Assembly (NCBI GenBank): GCA_031257715.1
Contig: JAIROE010000116.1
Location: forward strand, 1-7,090
From: Treponema sp.
GTDB lineage: Bacteria > Spirochaetota > Spirochaetia > Treponematales > Breznakiellaceae
Direction of reading: 5' to 3'
Length of the DNA stretch: 7,090 nt
The position numbers and the translations under genes were made by a program. The notes beneath the pieces were generated by a model that was not told the DNA's origin, ran no database searches, and was given only the letters and a program-made list of their open reading frames with translations. Below are positions 7,068 to 7,090 of this stretch, piece by piece. How positions within the stretch are numbered: position 1 is the stretch's first letter; each line of letters opens with the position of its first letter.

Positions 7068-7090
7068 AAAGAGCTGCCGGTATTGTCATT
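7064..7090 (+). CDS. Start of a probable second permease gene (truncated by window end)
   Basis: A TTG at 7064 overlaps the TGA of the preceding permease gene (TTGA, 4 nt) and opens a frame reading MKRAAGIVI up to the window edge. A short basic start followed by hydrophobic residues is what a permease subunit would show. The location fits the missing second half of a YnjC-like permease. A purine-rich stretch (GGGGGGAG) lies about 10-20 nt upstream. Only nine codons are visible, so this rests mainly on context. Confidence 0.45.

Larger units (their letters stand above)
1..7090 (+). other. Single densely packed operon segment
   Basis: All nine reading frames run on the plus strand. Junctions in order are: 6-nt gap, 17-nt gap, 4-nt overlap, 17-nt overlap, 1-nt overlap, 4-nt overlap, 11-nt gap and 4-nt overlap. 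There is no room for a terminator or a promoter region between genes, and no GC-rich hairpin followed by a T-run was seen at any junction. Co-transcription is therefore likely. The promoter lies upstream of base 1 and the operon continues past 7090. Confidence 0.8.

Overview
The window is a compact, all-plus-strand stretch of bacterial DNA with roughly balanced to slightly GC-rich composition. It holds seven complete genes plus a truncated gene at each end. The largest gap between genes is 17 nt and five of the eight junctions overlap, so this reads as the inside of a single operon. No promoter, terminator, RNA gene, repeat, CRISPR array or mobile element is visible. The organism cannot be fixed from sequence alone. 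The relaxed lipobox (Asn before the lipidated Cys), frequent TTT-TTT Phe codons in mid-GC DNA and overall gene style fit a spirochaete such as a gut Treponema, but this is a guess.

Layout: (1) 3' end of a YVTN-type beta-propeller protein, 1-264. (2) Exported tandem-rhodanese sulfurtransferase, 271-1257. (3) Flippase-like membrane protein of the UPF0104/MprF-N-terminal type, 1275-2222. (4) TVP38/TMEM64 (DedA-superfamily) membrane protein, 2219-2941. (5) Cysteine synthase fused to a C-terminal C_GCAxxG_C_C redox domain, 2925-4424. (6) CDP-alcohol phosphatidyltransferase, 4424-5026. (7) YnjB-family substrate-binding lipoprotein, 5023-6198. (8) ABC permease subunit, 6210-7067. (9) Start of a probable second permease, from 7064.

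The gene content closely recalls the poorly understood Escherichia coli ydjX-ynjF region, which carries TVP38 proteins (YdjX, YdjZ), an ABC importer (YnjBCD), a rhodanese (YnjE) and a CDP-alcohol phosphatidyltransferase (YnjF). Here the same families recur in a different order, with a cysteine synthase/redox fusion and a flippase-like protein added.

Two themes run through the operon. One is sulfur (or selenium) chemistry: rhodanese, cysteine synthase and the Cys-rich redox domain. The other is membrane lipid: phosphatidyltransferase, TVP38 and flippase-like protein. An importer of unknown substrate goes with both. My inference is a system that imports a small sulfur-containing or thiophilic compound, processes its sulfur outside and inside the membrane, and needs a dedicated lipid activity. 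The substrate and the lipid product are unknown.
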